From JALZOC01 sp038320555 (GTDB taxonomy: Bacteria; Acidobacteriota; Vicinamibacteria; Vicinamibacterales; 2-12-FULL-66-21), in assembly GCA_038320555.1 (NCBI GenBank), contig JBBQEJ010000005.1, forward strand, positions 1-64,000: 64,000 nucleotides of DNA. The letters are read 5' to 3'. Under the pieces are notes generated by a model that was not told the origin of the DNA, did no database searches, and saw nothing but the letters and a program-made list of their open reading frames with translations. Both the position numbers and the translations under genes were made by a program. Within the stretch, counting starts at the first letter, position 1. Each line of letters opens with the position of its first letter. Positions 32,123 through 41,705 of this stretch are shown one piece after another.

Positions 32123-34329
32123 CGCAGCCCCCATCGGCGTCGCAGCAACCACTCGACGCCGAGCAGCATCATGACGGCGGCGAAGGACCAGCCGTTGTGC
32201 CAGAGATCGTGGGTCACGGCGAGACGCGCGGCCGGCAGGCCCGTACGCAGTCGTTCGAGGATCGCCGCGCCATCACCGGGCCTCACGACTTGGCCTCCCG
32301 ACGCCAGCGCGATGCGCTGAAGGACCTGGTCGTTCAGGCGTGGATCGGTCATCTCGAGATCCGCGCCTCCGACAAGCATCGCCGCAGAAGCGGAGCCCAA
32401 CACCGTTGACCCGCGCCGGGCCTCGACGCTCATGCGATACACCCCCGGAGAATCCGGTCGAAAGCGCGCCACGTACCCGCCGTTGCCGTCCTGTTCGTCG
32501 CGCGCAGCCTCGGCGCGAAGAGAATCGATGTGACCATCCGGGGACGTCACGCGCACGTCGACTGCGGCATCGGTCTGCGGGACGAATGCGCCGTTGCGAA
32601 CCGCGACGCGCACCGGCAGCGTATCACCTGGTGAGGATCCCGCCGGAAGCGTGATAGCGACGGGATCCGTCGAAGCGAGCGCGAGCCACCGCACCGCCTG
32701 CCGCCAGAACGTGTCGTACGAACGATCGGACGACGGGAGGAGCATGCGCCAACGCCACGACGCCTCACCCGTGAAGACCATCGATCGCCCCTCGCCGTAA
32801 CGCTGCACGGCAACGAGCGCGGTTGCGCCGCCGCCGGCGCCGCCGGTCACGGCCAGCACGCTGGCGCCGGGACGCGGTCCCCCCAGCGGGACGGCAGAAG
32901 CCAGCGCCGGGGTCGCGTCCCACCGCCTGCGGACGTCGTCGGGACCAGCGCCGAGCTGCATCACCGGGTGAGATTCCCCTGCCGCCGTCAAGGTGACGCG
33001 GTTCACGCCGCGTGAAGACGCGGGCAGCACGGCGTCGCCGCGGTTGGACAACTGGAGCGGCAGGACTTCCTCGAGTGGTGTGCCCACGAGCCCTGGTTTG
33101 ACAAACGATCGTGCACCCAGCACGAGAAGGCCGCCGCCTCGCTGTCCGACGAAGGCGCGCGTCATTTCCTGCTGCTCGCGGGTCAGCTGGCTCGATTCGA
33201 CGTTGGCGAGCACGAGGGCGTCGTAGGCAAAGAGATCCTCTGCGCGCGTGGGGTACCCGCCGCTCAACGAATCCGTCCGTGACTTCGATGCCTGGATGTA
33301 AAAAGTGTCGGCACCCTGCTCGTTCCTGCCTTTGCGCACGATCGAGTCGACGTCGAGCCCGGAATCACCGGCCCAGGCGCGTTTGAGGAAGCTGTGCTCG
33401 AATCCAGGGGCGCCCTCGACGAAGAGCACGTGGCGTACCCGTGGCGGCGGCTGGACAAGCACACTTCGTGTGTTGTTTTCCGGGACGAGCTCGCCGGCCG
33501 TCACCGGCACGTCAACCGTATAGATCGTAGCCTGTCCGCGTGAGGGCGCGACCTGGAACACCGTCCGCACGGGGACACCGTCCGCAACCGGCGCGACCCG
33601 CCGCACCTCGATCGGCCTCCCGTTCTCCAGCAACTGCAGGGCGATCGGATCGGTCCCATGGCCATGACCGACAGCCGAAACGGCGAGATCGATCCGTGAG
33701 TCGTCGAAGATCGCCTCGGCGGCCGTCACGCTCAACACCTCGCGATCGCGGCCCACCGTCTGCGAGCCGACTCCGATCGCATACACAGGAGGCATACGCT
33801 CTGGCAGCGGACTCGCGGTCGTGTCTCCTCCGTCGGAGAGGAGCACGATTCCGGCAACGGGCCGGCCGCGATAACGATCTCCGACCGCGGCGATCGCGCC
33901 TGCAAGATCGCTCCGGCGGCCTGTGGCGGCGAGATCGCCGGGAGCCGTGGCTTTCAGACCGTCGCCGAAGGCGAGGACTTCGATCTGAAAATGCGGGCCA
34001 AGCACGGGCGTCAGCGTGTGGACGACGAGATCGCGCGCGCGATCGATGCGGCGTTGTCCGTTGGCGTCCTCGATGCTCATACTGCGAGACGCGTCGACGA
34101 GAACCGGCACCACCACGTCGCGCATCCCATCGTCGCTCCGTCGGATCGGACGCAGCAGGAAAAGTACGAGCAGCGCGAGAGTGGCGAAGCGCAGCGCGAT
34201 CAGCGCATTCCGCCGGCGCGCCGCGACCCCAAACCCCGCGTACGCGAGCCAGGAGACTCCCGCGATCACGACCCCGACGAGAACGAGCGCCCACGACGGA
34301 AGCGCATTCGCGAAGGTCACAGGCACCAC
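32119..34329 (-). CDS. VWA/GATase-like membrane protein of the MoxR operon
   Basis: This is a large inner-membrane protein of 736 residues. Two N-terminal helices (ALVLVGVVIAGVSWLAYAG and IALRFATLALLVLFLLRPI) precede a VWA-like domain with the DxSxS motif in VPVLVDASRSMSIED and a VLLSDGGDTT strand. The middle has a class-I glutamine-amidotransferase-like fold (YDALVLANVESSQLT, FVGQRGGGLLVLGARSF) with no catalytic Cys. Two Ig-like parts and a C-terminal helix (GWSFAAVMMLLGVEWLL) close it. The GTG at 34329 follows the previous stop directly, and it overlaps the pseudo-caspase start. Confidence 0.85.
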   Translation of the reverse strand: MVPVTFANALPSWALVLVGVVIAGVSWLAYAGFGVAARRRNALIALRFATLALLVLFLLRPIRRSDDGMRDVVVPVLVDASRSMSIEDANGQRRIDRARDLVVHTLTPVLGPHFQIEVLAFGDGLKATAPGDLAATGRRSDLAGAIAAVGDRYRGRPVAGIVLLSDGGDTTASPLPERMPPVYAIGVGSQTVGRDREVLSVTAAEAIFDDSRIDLAVSAVGHGHGTDPIALQLLENGRPIEVRRVAPVADGVPVRTVFQVAPSRGQATIYTVDVPVTAGELVPENNTRSVLVQPPPRVRHVLFVEGAPGFEHSFLKRAWAGDSGLDVDSIVRKGRNEQGADTFYIQASKSRTDSLSGGYPTRAEDLFAYDALVLANVESSQLTREQQEMTRAFVGQRGGGLLVLGARSFVKPGLVGTPLEEVLPLQLSNRGDAVLPASSRGVNRVTLTAAGESHPVMQLGAGPDDVRRRWDATPALASAVPLGGPRPGASVLAVTGGAGGGATALVAVQRYGEGRSMVFTGEASWRWRMLLPSSDRSYDTFWRQAVRWLALASTDPVAITLPAGSSPGDTLPVRVAVRNGAFVPQTDAAVDVRVTSPDGHIDSLRAEAARDEQDGNGGYVARFRPDSPGVYRMSVEARRGSTVLGSASAAMLVGGADLEMTDPRLNDQVLQRIALASGGQVVRPGDGAAILERLRTGLPAARLAVTHDLWHNGWSFAAVMMLLGVEWLLRRRWGLR

Positions 34330-37300
34330 TTACGGTTTCTTCTTCGCCAGTGACTCGAAGTACTTCGCAATCAACTGGCGATACGCGTCCGGCACGCGGT
34401 CGCTGCCTCCAGCGCTGAAACGATCGTCCGGACCTCTTCGTGACAGACGGTTGGAGACCGAGGCCTCATATTTTTCGAGTTCCGTGTCGAGATTCCTGCG
34501 GAGGGATTCCCAGCCGGTTCGATCCTGCTTGAAGGCCTCGGTACCAGGCGCGGAGCGGCTGAACTGCTGCTCTTCGGGGGTGAATCCCTCCAGGCCGCTG
34601 CGCGGCTGGCCCGCGCTCAAGCGTCTTAACGCAGCCTGTGCGCGCTGCAGCTCCCGCTGATATTCATCGCGAAGCCGCTGGACGTCGCTTCCCTGTCGGC
34701 CGCTTCCCTGCCGCCCATCAGCTGTCCCGGTGTCAGTCGACCCGGGTCCCGGGCGTCCGCGAACGGGCTGTGCGCGCCGGCCTTCATCCATCGACGAGCC
34801 ATTCGGGTCTGACCCGTCGCGCTCGCGCCCTTCCGCCGCCCGAAGCTGCTGTTCCGCCCGCTGCACCCGATCGCGAATGGCGCGCGCCTGGTCGAGTTGA
34901 TCCGTCAACTGGCGCGCCTCGGCTGACGAGCTCGCGCCGAGCTTGTCAGCGATTTGCTCGAGCGTGCGCGCGAGCTCCTGCTCACGAGCGACGGTTCCGT
35001 TCGGCGCGGCGCCCTGATTGCGCATCTCTTTCGCGGTTTCGCGCATGCGATCCGAAACGTGTTCGCGCTCCAGATCGCGCGCGGCGTTACCGAGAGCGGT
35101 GGCGTCCGGCCCTTTGAGGCCCTGCGACGCCTGTAGCGCCGATCGGGTCAAGTCCTGGACACGCGCGGCCAGCCGGACCTTTTCATCGGCAAGGCGCTTG
35201 CGCGCGTCCGCCCCGGACGCGCCGGTATTCCGATCGAGCCGATTCGCTTCCGCGGCGATCCGCCCCTGCTCCCGGGTGATCTGCTGCGCCTCCAGCTTGA
35301 CGTCCGCACCGGCGGACGCCCCCACGTTCCCACCACGCACCTGGCGCTCGAGACGACGCAGTTGTTCCGCGGCGCGCTGGCCGTTCTGCGCGGCGCCACG
35401 GGGGTCGTCGAGGCGCAGGTTGCTCGCGGCTGATCGCATCTGGTCCGACGCGCCGCGCAGCGCCTCCTGTTCCTGATTCGCGGACGCGCCGCCCGCGCCG
35501 GAAGGAGGCTGACCCGACCGGCCGCGCGACGATGCGTTCGGGTCTCCATGAGGTCTAAGAAGCTCCTCGGCCTGCTCCCGCAGCGCCGTCTGCTCACGCG
35601 TCAGTTTCTCGAGCTGCCGTTTCATCTCGTCGGTGGCGAGAGTCGCCTGCGCCAGCTCGGCTTGCCGGCGGCTGAGATCTTCCTGGCGGCGCGCGAGATC
35701 GCGGATGCGATCGAGCGCGCTCTCCCGGGAGTCACCACCATCGGGGCGGGTCTCCACGGCCGCGCGCGTTTCGTAGTTGGTCCGCTGCTGGCGCTGAAGC
35801 TCTTTGTCGAACAGCGCCGACAGATCCTGCTCCGCGCGGTTCGAGCCGCCGCTGCCGGCGCCGTTCGCCTGTTGCGTCACCTGACGGCGTCGCACCTCCG
35901 CCTGAGCCTGAAGCAGTCCATTCAGGGCCGCCATTTCGTGCGTGAGCGCCTCCTTCGTCCGCTCGGTCGTCAGCTGCTGAAGGGCCTTCCCCATCGCGTC
36001 AACCGCCGTCGCGATCGGATCGCCAGTCGAGCGGCGCGGCTGGGGTGCGGCCGGGGCCTGACGCTCGGGCGCAGGCGCCCGCCCGCGCCGGGTTCGCGGC
36101 ATCAGCTGTTGTTCCGCGCGCGACTTCAGCTCGGCCTGCGCTGCCGCGATCGCTTTGACATCATCGGTGGATCGACCGCCTTGTGAGCGGCGCTCCACGT
36201 TCCAGGTCGACGAGATGATCTCCTTCTGCGCCTGGATCAAACTCTCGATCTGCTGATCCGATCCACCGCCACCCGCCTGGCTCTCGGCCGCCACGAACTC
36301 GCCATTGAACGGCTTGACTTCGAGAAAGAAAATATCGCTCGTGGCTTCGGTCGACCGTTTGCCTCGCCCGACGTCGCGGGCGCGCGCATAGTAGGTCACG
36401 ACGTCGCCAGGCTTGACGCCAAGGTCCTCCGCCGGCAGGACCCTCGTGCCGATCTTCTGAACGTTTGTGCCCGTGATCCGCTCGAACGGGACGACATGCT
36501 CGGGACCTCCCGCCACCGAATACACCAGCTCGAACGTACCGATCCCATAGTCGTCGTCGGCGCGCGCTTCGATCGGGACTTCCTCGAGCGGCGTTATCTG
36601 CTGATCGGCGGACGGGCGCAGGATACGCACGTCAGGAGGACGGTCGTCCATCAGCCGGATGAAATACTCGGCGTCGCCGGCAGACTTCAGCCCTTCGCCG
36701 CCGGCGAGACGAATGCGATAGGAGTCGTTCCGGGCAAGCAGCAATTCGGCTTCAACCGTGCGCTCTCCGGCTGCCTCCAATGAAACCGCCGGCGAACGCC
36801 CCAGCGCCAGCTCGCCACGCGCGATGGGCTTGTCGGTGTGAATTCTGAGGCGCACGCGCGTGCCCGCTGGTGCATAGATGTCGCCTCCATCCTGTTCATC
36901 GCGAGGCGCGAGACCAGCGAACGACGGATAGACGTAGTGAAGATCGATGCGTTCGACGCGCGGTGCGGTAAGGGCCGTGACGGTATAGCGCGGCGACCGT
37001 GCCGAACCCGCGCTCACGACGTACGAGAACGTGCGATCCACCGACCCAATCGTGAATTCGAAGGCATCACCCTTCAGCGTCATTGCCAGCGTACGAGGCT
37101 CGCCGTTCGCCGACACCGTCAGATCGGGAGTAAACCGCGTCAAGACGCCCTTCGAACCGTGAAGCGACGCGCGAATACGGAGCGAGGAGCCCGCTGGGAC
37201 GCGAACACTTCCAGGGAGCACTTCGACACTGACCGATCCCGGAAAGAAACGCAGCCTCGCGGTTCCGGCAGCCCGTTCGAAAAAGGGCTGGCTCGCAGCG

Positions 37301-37803
37301 AGCGCCATCAGAAGAAGCGCAACACCGAAGGCCGCCCACAGCGCACCTCGACGAAGTTCCGGGTTCGTCAAAATTTCTGCCGGTTGGATCGCACACAGCC
37401 TCGTGACCGCGTCGTCGAGCATGAGCGGAAGGAACGCCGCGGATCCGGCGCCTGCGGGCCGTTCGGCCGCGTCGATCGCGCTGACGAGCGAATCGTCCAG
37501 GTCGCGCCACGACAGAGCTTTCGCGCGCTCCTCGATGAACCGGGCCACCCGGCGATCGGAGGGAGGCCCCGGCGTCAGCCACGTCGCGAGGGCCGCCACG
37601 GCCAGTGCAAGTACACCGGTCGCAGCGGCAAGAACAAGGAGCGGAATTCCCTGCACTCGGAAGATGTACTCAACGATCGCGCCTACGACGAGCAGGATTG
37701 CCAATACCGCCGATGCGCGCGCCATGGTCCGCAGCGCGACAAGCCACGTCCAGCGCCTCCGGACGACCGCGATGAGCGAGCGCAGCTCCCTGTGTGGATC
37801 CAT
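34330..37803 (-). CDS. DUF4175-family membrane protein with very long Gln/Arg-rich coiled coil
   Basis: The 1,157-residue protein has two N-terminal helices (ASAVLAILLVVGAIVEYIF and LAAATGVLALAVAALATWL), a third near residue 160 (LWAAFGVALLLMALAASQPF), and Ig-like domains to about residue 500. About 450 residues of charged coiled coil follow, rich in Gln, Arg, Ala and Glu (for example LEKLTREQTALREQAEELL and EQARAIRDRVQ-type repeats). The C-terminus is EKYEASVSNRLSRRGPDDRF to IAKYFESLAKKKP. The ATG at 37803 overlaps the BatA-like stop by one base (TGATG). The protein probably forms an extended periplasmic or cytoplasmic stalk; no enzymatic motif is seen. Confidence 0.83.
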   Translation of the reverse strand: MDPHRELRSLIAVVRRRWTWLVALRTMARASAVLAILLVVGAIVEYIFRVQGIPLLVLAAATGVLALAVAALATWLTPGPPSDRRVARFIEERAKALSWRDLDDSLVSAIDAAERPAGAGSAAFLPLMLDDAVTRLCAIQPAEILTNPELRRGALWAAFGVALLLMALAASQPFFERAAGTARLRFFPGSVSVEVLPGSVRVPAGSSLRIRASLHGSKGVLTRFTPDLTVSANGEPRTLAMTLKGDAFEFTIGSVDRTFSYVVSAGSARSPRYTVTALTAPRVERIDLHYVYPSFAGLAPRDEQDGGDIYAPAGTRVRLRIHTDKPIARGELALGRSPAVSLEAAGERTVEAELLLARNDSYRIRLAGGEGLKSAGDAEYFIRLMDDRPPDVRILRPSADQQITPLEEVPIEARADDDYGIGTFELVYSVAGGPEHVVPFERITGTNVQKIGTRVLPAEDLGVKPGDVVTYYARARDVGRGKRSTEATSDIFFLEVKPFNGEFVAAESQAGGGGSDQQIESLIQAQKEIISSTWNVERRSQGGRSTDDVKAIAAAQAELKSRAEQQLMPRTRRGRAPAPERQAPAAPQPRRSTGDPIATAVDAMGKALQQLTTERTKEALTHEMAALNGLLQAQAEVRRRQVTQQANGAGSGGSNRAEQDLSALFDKELQRQQRTNYETRAAVETRPDGGDSRESALDRIRDLARRQEDLSRRQAELAQATLATDEMKRQLEKLTREQTALREQAEELLRPHGDPNASSRGRSGQPPSGAGGASANQEQEALRGASDQMRSAASNLRLDDPRGAAQNGQRAAEQLRRLERQVRGGNVGASAGADVKLEAQQITREQGRIAAEANRLDRNTGASGADARKRLADEKVRLAARVQDLTRSALQASQGLKGPDATALGNAARDLEREHVSDRMRETAKEMRNQGAAPNGTVAREQELARTLEQIADKLGASSSAEARQLTDQLDQARAIRDRVQRAEQQLRAAEGRERDGSDPNGSSMDEGRRAQPVRGRPGPGSTDTGTADGRQGSGRQGSDVQRLRDEYQRELQRAQAALRRLSAGQPRSGLEGFTPEEQQFSRSAPGTEAFKQDRTGWESLRRNLDTELEKYEASVSNRLSRRGPDDRFSAGGSDRVPDAYRQLIAKYFESLAKKKP

Positions 37804-39635
37804 CAGGCCCTGCCCACGAAAGACTCGGCAATCAGAGTGGCCAGCATCAATAACAATCCGTACTGCCAGTAATTCTGACCAGCCTCGATCTGTTGCGCGC
37901 GGGCGCTGGTCGCGGCGCTCACCGGGGACACTCGTTCGACCATCGCGGCAAACTCGTCAGGCCGGACAACAGCCGGCGCACTCTCACGTGTATCGACGTT
38001 CACGGCAATCGCCCGGCCATCTGCTTTTGCGCGGTACACGCCAGGCCTGGTGCTGGAACCTTCCGGCGACGCACCCACGAGATAGTCACGCCCACGGTCA
38101 CGAGCGCCGGAGACGTATCGCACGGCCTCCAGGGCAAACGGCACGAACACCGGGTGCAGCGGAAAATCGTTCCAGCGCCGATCGAAGTCCGACGCGAACA
38201 GCACAACCCGCCCCTGCCCCTCGCGTCGCTCGAGGAGTGCCGGGCTGCCATCCGTAAAACGCGCCGCGACGTCCCATCCGTCGGCGTTCAAACGCCACGC
38301 CCGATCGAAATGCACCTGGCCCAGGTTCGCAGCAAGCGAGCCGAACGGACGGAAGATGGGGTGTCGCAGATCCGTGGCGGACAGCGCGACCGCTGCCGCG
38401 ATCTCCGTTCCTGCCATGGCCGGGTGCCAGTTGAACATCGTTGACACGACCACCGGCTCCACGTCGGGGGAACCCGCAATCAACAAGCCGCCGCCAGAAC
38501 GGGTAAACGCCGCGAGCGAGTCCCAGGCGCGACGCTCGAGGCCGCGCGTCGAGAGCAGCACAACCGCCGAGTACTTCCCAAGTTCCTCCCGGCCGATGGA
38601 CGTCGATGCGACGCTGCGAGCGTCGATGCGAAGGTCGTCGCGATCCGCAGTCGCTGCAAGCGCCCGGGCCACGAAGAAGCCGGAATCGGCGGCCCCGGAT
38701 GTGACGAGCAGCGCAGCCTGATGCGCCACCGGATCCAGCACGGCAAATCGCGTGTTGTCAGCGACGAATCCTTCCGCATCGTCTACCGACACCGCGATGG
38801 ATCCGTTCTCAGGTACGCGATACGGAATCTGGACGTCGGTGGTCGAATCCGGCGGCGCTGCATAGGGGGACAAGGCAACCGCACGTCCGTCGCGCTCGAC
38901 GCGAACCTGACCGCTCCGCGGTTCGCGGCCGGCATTGTGGATCGACGCCACAACTCGATCACTGGCGGTGCGGAGTCCAGCAATGGAGAGGTTGTCTGGG
39001 AGGGCGCCCACGTCCCTGACATCAAGGGCGAGGCCGGCGGGTAGAACCGCCCGGTGCTCACCCTCCCACCCCGCGCGCTGAAGATCGGTGACAACGATCA
39101 GGCGTCCGGAGTCGCCGCCGGCGATCTCGGCCGCCTTCGCGAAAACCGCCTCGTAACGCGTCGCTCCGAATCCCGGCTCGAGTCCCACGAGGGCCGTTCG
39201 CGCAGCGGAGGCCGGCCCGGGCGACGCGATCGCGTCCGCGCGGTCGTCGAAGGCGACGATGGCCACCCGTGCGCCGGGCGCTGCTTCATCGACGGCGCGT
39301 CTGGCGAGCTCGAGCGCGTGCGCAAAGCGACCCGGCGCCCCCATGCTGAAGGATCGATCGATGGCGACGATGCGAACCGTTGACGAGCCGGACGCGCCGG
39401 CGATGTACGGACGCGCAAACGCCGTGGCAAGGAGCAGCAGCGCAGCGACGCGCGCCGCCAGCAGCAGCAGATCCCGCAGCGCCCGTCTTCGGGACCGCGC
39501 GACAGGCGAACGCCGCAGCAGCCGCACGGCGCTGAACGGCACTTCGGGCGCAACGTCGCGCCGCAAAAAGTGCAGCACGATCGGAATCGCCACCGTCAGT
39601 GCTCCGAGCAGAAATGCCGGATAGAGAAAACTCAT
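37803..39635 (-). CDS. BatA-like VWA membrane protein
   Basis: The 610-residue inner-membrane protein starts with the Bat/N-terminal double-helix module: SFLYPAFLLGALTVAIPIVL (residues 2-21), a positive stretch, then LLLLAARVAALLLLATAFAR. A VWA domain with MIDAS motif DRSFSMG is at about residues 90-96. Further VWA-like and GATase-like folds follow (IVVTDLQRAGW, VVLLSTRGLERRAW). The C-terminal helix is YGLLLMLATLIAESF. Metal binding by the VWA domain is likely; partners would be the MoxR ATPase and the DUF58 protein. ATG 39635 is preceded by GAGG; the open frame extends to a TTG at 39644. Confidence 0.87.
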   Translation of the reverse strand: MSFLYPAFLLGALTVAIPIVLHFLRRDVAPEVPFSAVRLLRRSPVARSRRRALRDLLLLAARVAALLLLATAFARPYIAGASGSSTVRIVAIDRSFSMGAPGRFAHALELARRAVDEAAPGARVAIVAFDDRADAIASPGPASAARTALVGLEPGFGATRYEAVFAKAAEIAGGDSGRLIVVTDLQRAGWEGEHRAVLPAGLALDVRDVGALPDNLSIAGLRTASDRVVASIHNAGREPRSGQVRVERDGRAVALSPYAAPPDSTTDVQIPYRVPENGSIAVSVDDAEGFVADNTRFAVLDPVAHQAALLVTSGAADSGFFVARALAATADRDDLRIDARSVASTSIGREELGKYSAVVLLSTRGLERRAWDSLAAFTRSGGGLLIAGSPDVEPVVVSTMFNWHPAMAGTEIAAAVALSATDLRHPIFRPFGSLAANLGQVHFDRAWRLNADGWDVAARFTDGSPALLERREGQGRVVLFASDFDRRWNDFPLHPVFVPFALEAVRYVSGARDRGRDYLVGASPEGSSTRPGVYRAKADGRAIAVNVDTRESAPAVVRPDEFAAMVERVSPVSAATSARAQQIEAGQNYWQYGLLLMLATLIAESFVGRA

Positions 39636-39783
39636 GCGCCTCAAAACTCACACTTCAGCGCTCAAACAGGAGTTACCGGAGGAACTGGAGTCCTCATGTG
39701 TGTGTCTTTTGTCTTCTCAACTAAGGACGACGTCTTTTGAAGAATTTCTCCCGTTCCCGTCGTTCCTCCTGTTCGAAGGCGGA
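39636..39783. other. 148-base gap inside the MoxR operon
   Basis: This is the only sizeable gap in an otherwise overlapping eight-gene run. No gene or clear promoter is seen. It has some partly self-complementary words (AGGAGTTACCGG, CTCCTGTTC), but no strong hairpin. A second promoter for the BatA-like gene could lie here. Confidence 0.35.
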
Positions 39784-40695
39784 TCATTTCCGTCGGGCTC
39801 TGGCTGCGAGATATGCGAGCAGGGCGAAGTCGAGGGGCTGCGACGTATCAAGCTGGACGTAGTCGATTCCAGAGCCCCGAAGCTCGCGGTCATAGTGGAG
39901 CGTCAGGCCGGCGAGCTCGCGCAGGTACGCCGTGCGCACGGACTCGGGATCCGCGGTCACCTCGTCCGCGCTTTCCAGGTCTTTGAAACGCGAGGCCCCG
40001 CGAAACGGGAACGTCAACTCGTTCGGATCCAGCACTTGAAACACCACCACGTCCGTGCCTCGGAATTTCAGATGGCGGAGTCCCTTGATGACCGGGGCTG
40101 GATCGTCGAGCAGATCGGAAATGAGCACCACAAGGCTGCGCTTGAGGAGCGCCTCGGCCAGCTGGTGGAGAGGACGGCCGACGTCCGAGCGTGTGCCCGG
40201 CTGCAACCGCTCGAGCGCAAGGAGCAGCGCGTGCAGATGGCCGGAACGCGACCCCGCCGGCAGGCGGAACACGATCCGCTCGTCGAATGCGATGAGGCCG
40301 GTCGCGTCGCGCTGGCGATTCATCAGGAACGCGAGCGACGCGGCGAGCACCGATCCGTACTCCAGCTTGCTCATCGGCGCCGCGCCCCGGTACGCCATCG
40401 AGGCGCTCACATCCAGCAGCACGTGGCATTCGAGGTTGGTTTCCTCTTCGAACTTCTTGACGTAATGCCGATCGCTTCTCGCATACACCTTCCAGTCGAG
40501 CGTTGACAGATCGTCGCCAGGCAGGTACTGCCGGTACTCCGCAAACTCGACGCTGAATCCTTTATACGGACTGCGGTGAAGGCCCGAGAGAAACCCTTCG
40601 ACGACCGTGCGCGCCTTCAACTCCATCGTGCCCAGGCGCGCGATGACGGCGGGGTCCAGGAACCGCAAATCGCGAGACGTCGAGGGAGGCGGCAT
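39784..40695 (-). CDS. DUF58-family protein (VWA-like)
   Basis: The 303-residue cytoplasmic protein has the DUF58 signature FAEYRQYLPGDDLSTLDWKV (about 49-68) followed by ARSDRHYVKKFEEET and the MIDAS-like LLDVSASMAYRGAAPMSK. VWA folds also appear later (VVLISDLLDDPAPV, VVVFQVLDPNELTF). The gene lies 2 bases after the MoxR gene, the usual MoxR-DUF58 pair. DUF58 proteins are thought to be the VWA partners of MoxR ATPases. Confidence 0.92.
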   Translation of the reverse strand: MPPPSTSRDLRFLDPAVIARLGTMELKARTVVEGFLSGLHRSPYKGFSVEFAEYRQYLPGDDLSTLDWKVYARSDRHYVKKFEEETNLECHVLLDVSASMAYRGAAPMSKLEYGSVLAASLAFLMNRQRDATGLIAFDERIVFRLPAGSRSGHLHALLLALERLQPGTRSDVGRPLHQLAEALLKRSLVVLISDLLDDPAPVIKGLRHLKFRGTDVVVFQVLDPNELTFPFRGASRFKDLESADEVTADPESVRTAYLRELAGLTLHYDRELRGSGIDYVQLDTSQPLDFALLAYLAARARRK

Positions 40696-40697
40696 GG

Positions 40698-41705
40698 CTA
40701 CATTCCGCTGCGGGGGACAGGGACCGCCTCGAGCAGGCGTTCCACGAGGTTATCGGCGGTGATGCGCTCGGACTCCGCGTAGAAGTTCGGGATCACCCGA
40801 TGACGCAGCACCGGCCGCGCCAGCGCCTGGATGTCCGCCACGGAGACGTGATAGCGGCCAAGAATCAACGCGCGCGCCTTGCCGGCAAGGATGAGCGCCT
40901 GGGACGCCCGAAGGCCCGCTCCCCACTTCACCCACTCGCGGATGAACTGGTGATCGCTCTGCCGTCCCGGCCGCGAGGCGTCGACGAGCCGGACGGCGTA
41001 CCGCGCAATCTCTTCCGCGACGATCACCTGCCGGACGAGTTGCTGGATCTCGAGAATGTCGGCGCCGCTGAAGATCTGCGACGGGGTGTGCGTCTCGACG
41101 CCCGTCGTGTTCGTCACGACGCGCACCTCTTCGTCTTCCGAGAGGTACGTCATCACGATATTGAACATGAAGCGATCGAGCTGGGCTTCCGGCAGCGGAT
41201 ACGTGCCTTCGAGCTCGATCGGATTCTGCGTGGCGAGCACGAAGAAGGGGCGTTCGAGCGGATAGGTCCGCCCCGCGGCCGTCACGTGATATTCCTGCAT
41301 GGCCTCGAGCAGGGCCGCCTGGGTTTTCGGCGGCGTGCGATTGATCTCGTCCGCAAGCAGAATCTGCGCAAAGATCGGCCCTTTCACGAAGCGCAGCGAG
41401 CGATGCCCGTCTCGCTCGTCGAGGACTTCGGTGCCGGTGATGTCGGCCGGCATCAGGTCGGGGGTGAATTGAATCCGCTTGAACGACAGGTCGAGAATCT
41501 GCGCGACCGTCTTGATCAGCAGAGTCTTGGCCAGCCCGGGCACGCCGGTGATCAGGCAGTGGCCGCCGGTGAAGAGCGCCATCAAGACCTGGTCAATGAC
41601 CTCGTCCTGCCCGACGATAACCTTGCGGATCTCCGTGAGGATCCGTTCCCGCCCCTGCGACACGCGCTCGGCAACCGCGGCGATGTCCGATCTTGTCGTG
41701 TGCAT
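40698..41705 (-). CDS. MoxR-family AAA+ ATPase
   Basis: This AAA+ chaperone-like ATPase has 335 residues from ATG 41705 (MHTTRSDIAAVAERV). Walker A is in LITGVPGLAKTLLIK. Walker B is ILLADEINRTPPKTQAALLE, followed by AMQEYHVTAAGRTYPLERPF (pre-sensor insert), sensor 1 region FVLATQNPIELEGTYPLPEA, and the C-terminal lid. MoxR proteins help activate or insert metal-binding VWA partners. The start overlaps the DUF4159 stop by one base (TGATG), and the DUF58 gene follows 2 bases downstream. Confidence 0.95.
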   Translation of the reverse strand: MHTTRSDIAAVAERVSQGRERILTEIRKVIVGQDEVIDQVLMALFTGGHCLITGVPGLAKTLLIKTVAQILDLSFKRIQFTPDLMPADITGTEVLDERDGHRSLRFVKGPIFAQILLADEINRTPPKTQAALLEAMQEYHVTAAGRTYPLERPFFVLATQNPIELEGTYPLPEAQLDRFMFNIVMTYLSEDEEVRVVTNTTGVETHTPSQIFSGADILEIQQLVRQVIVAEEIARYAVRLVDASRPGRQSDHQFIREWVKWGAGLRASQALILAGKARALILGRYHVSVADIQALARPVLRHRVIPNFYAESERITADNLVERLLEAVPVPRSGM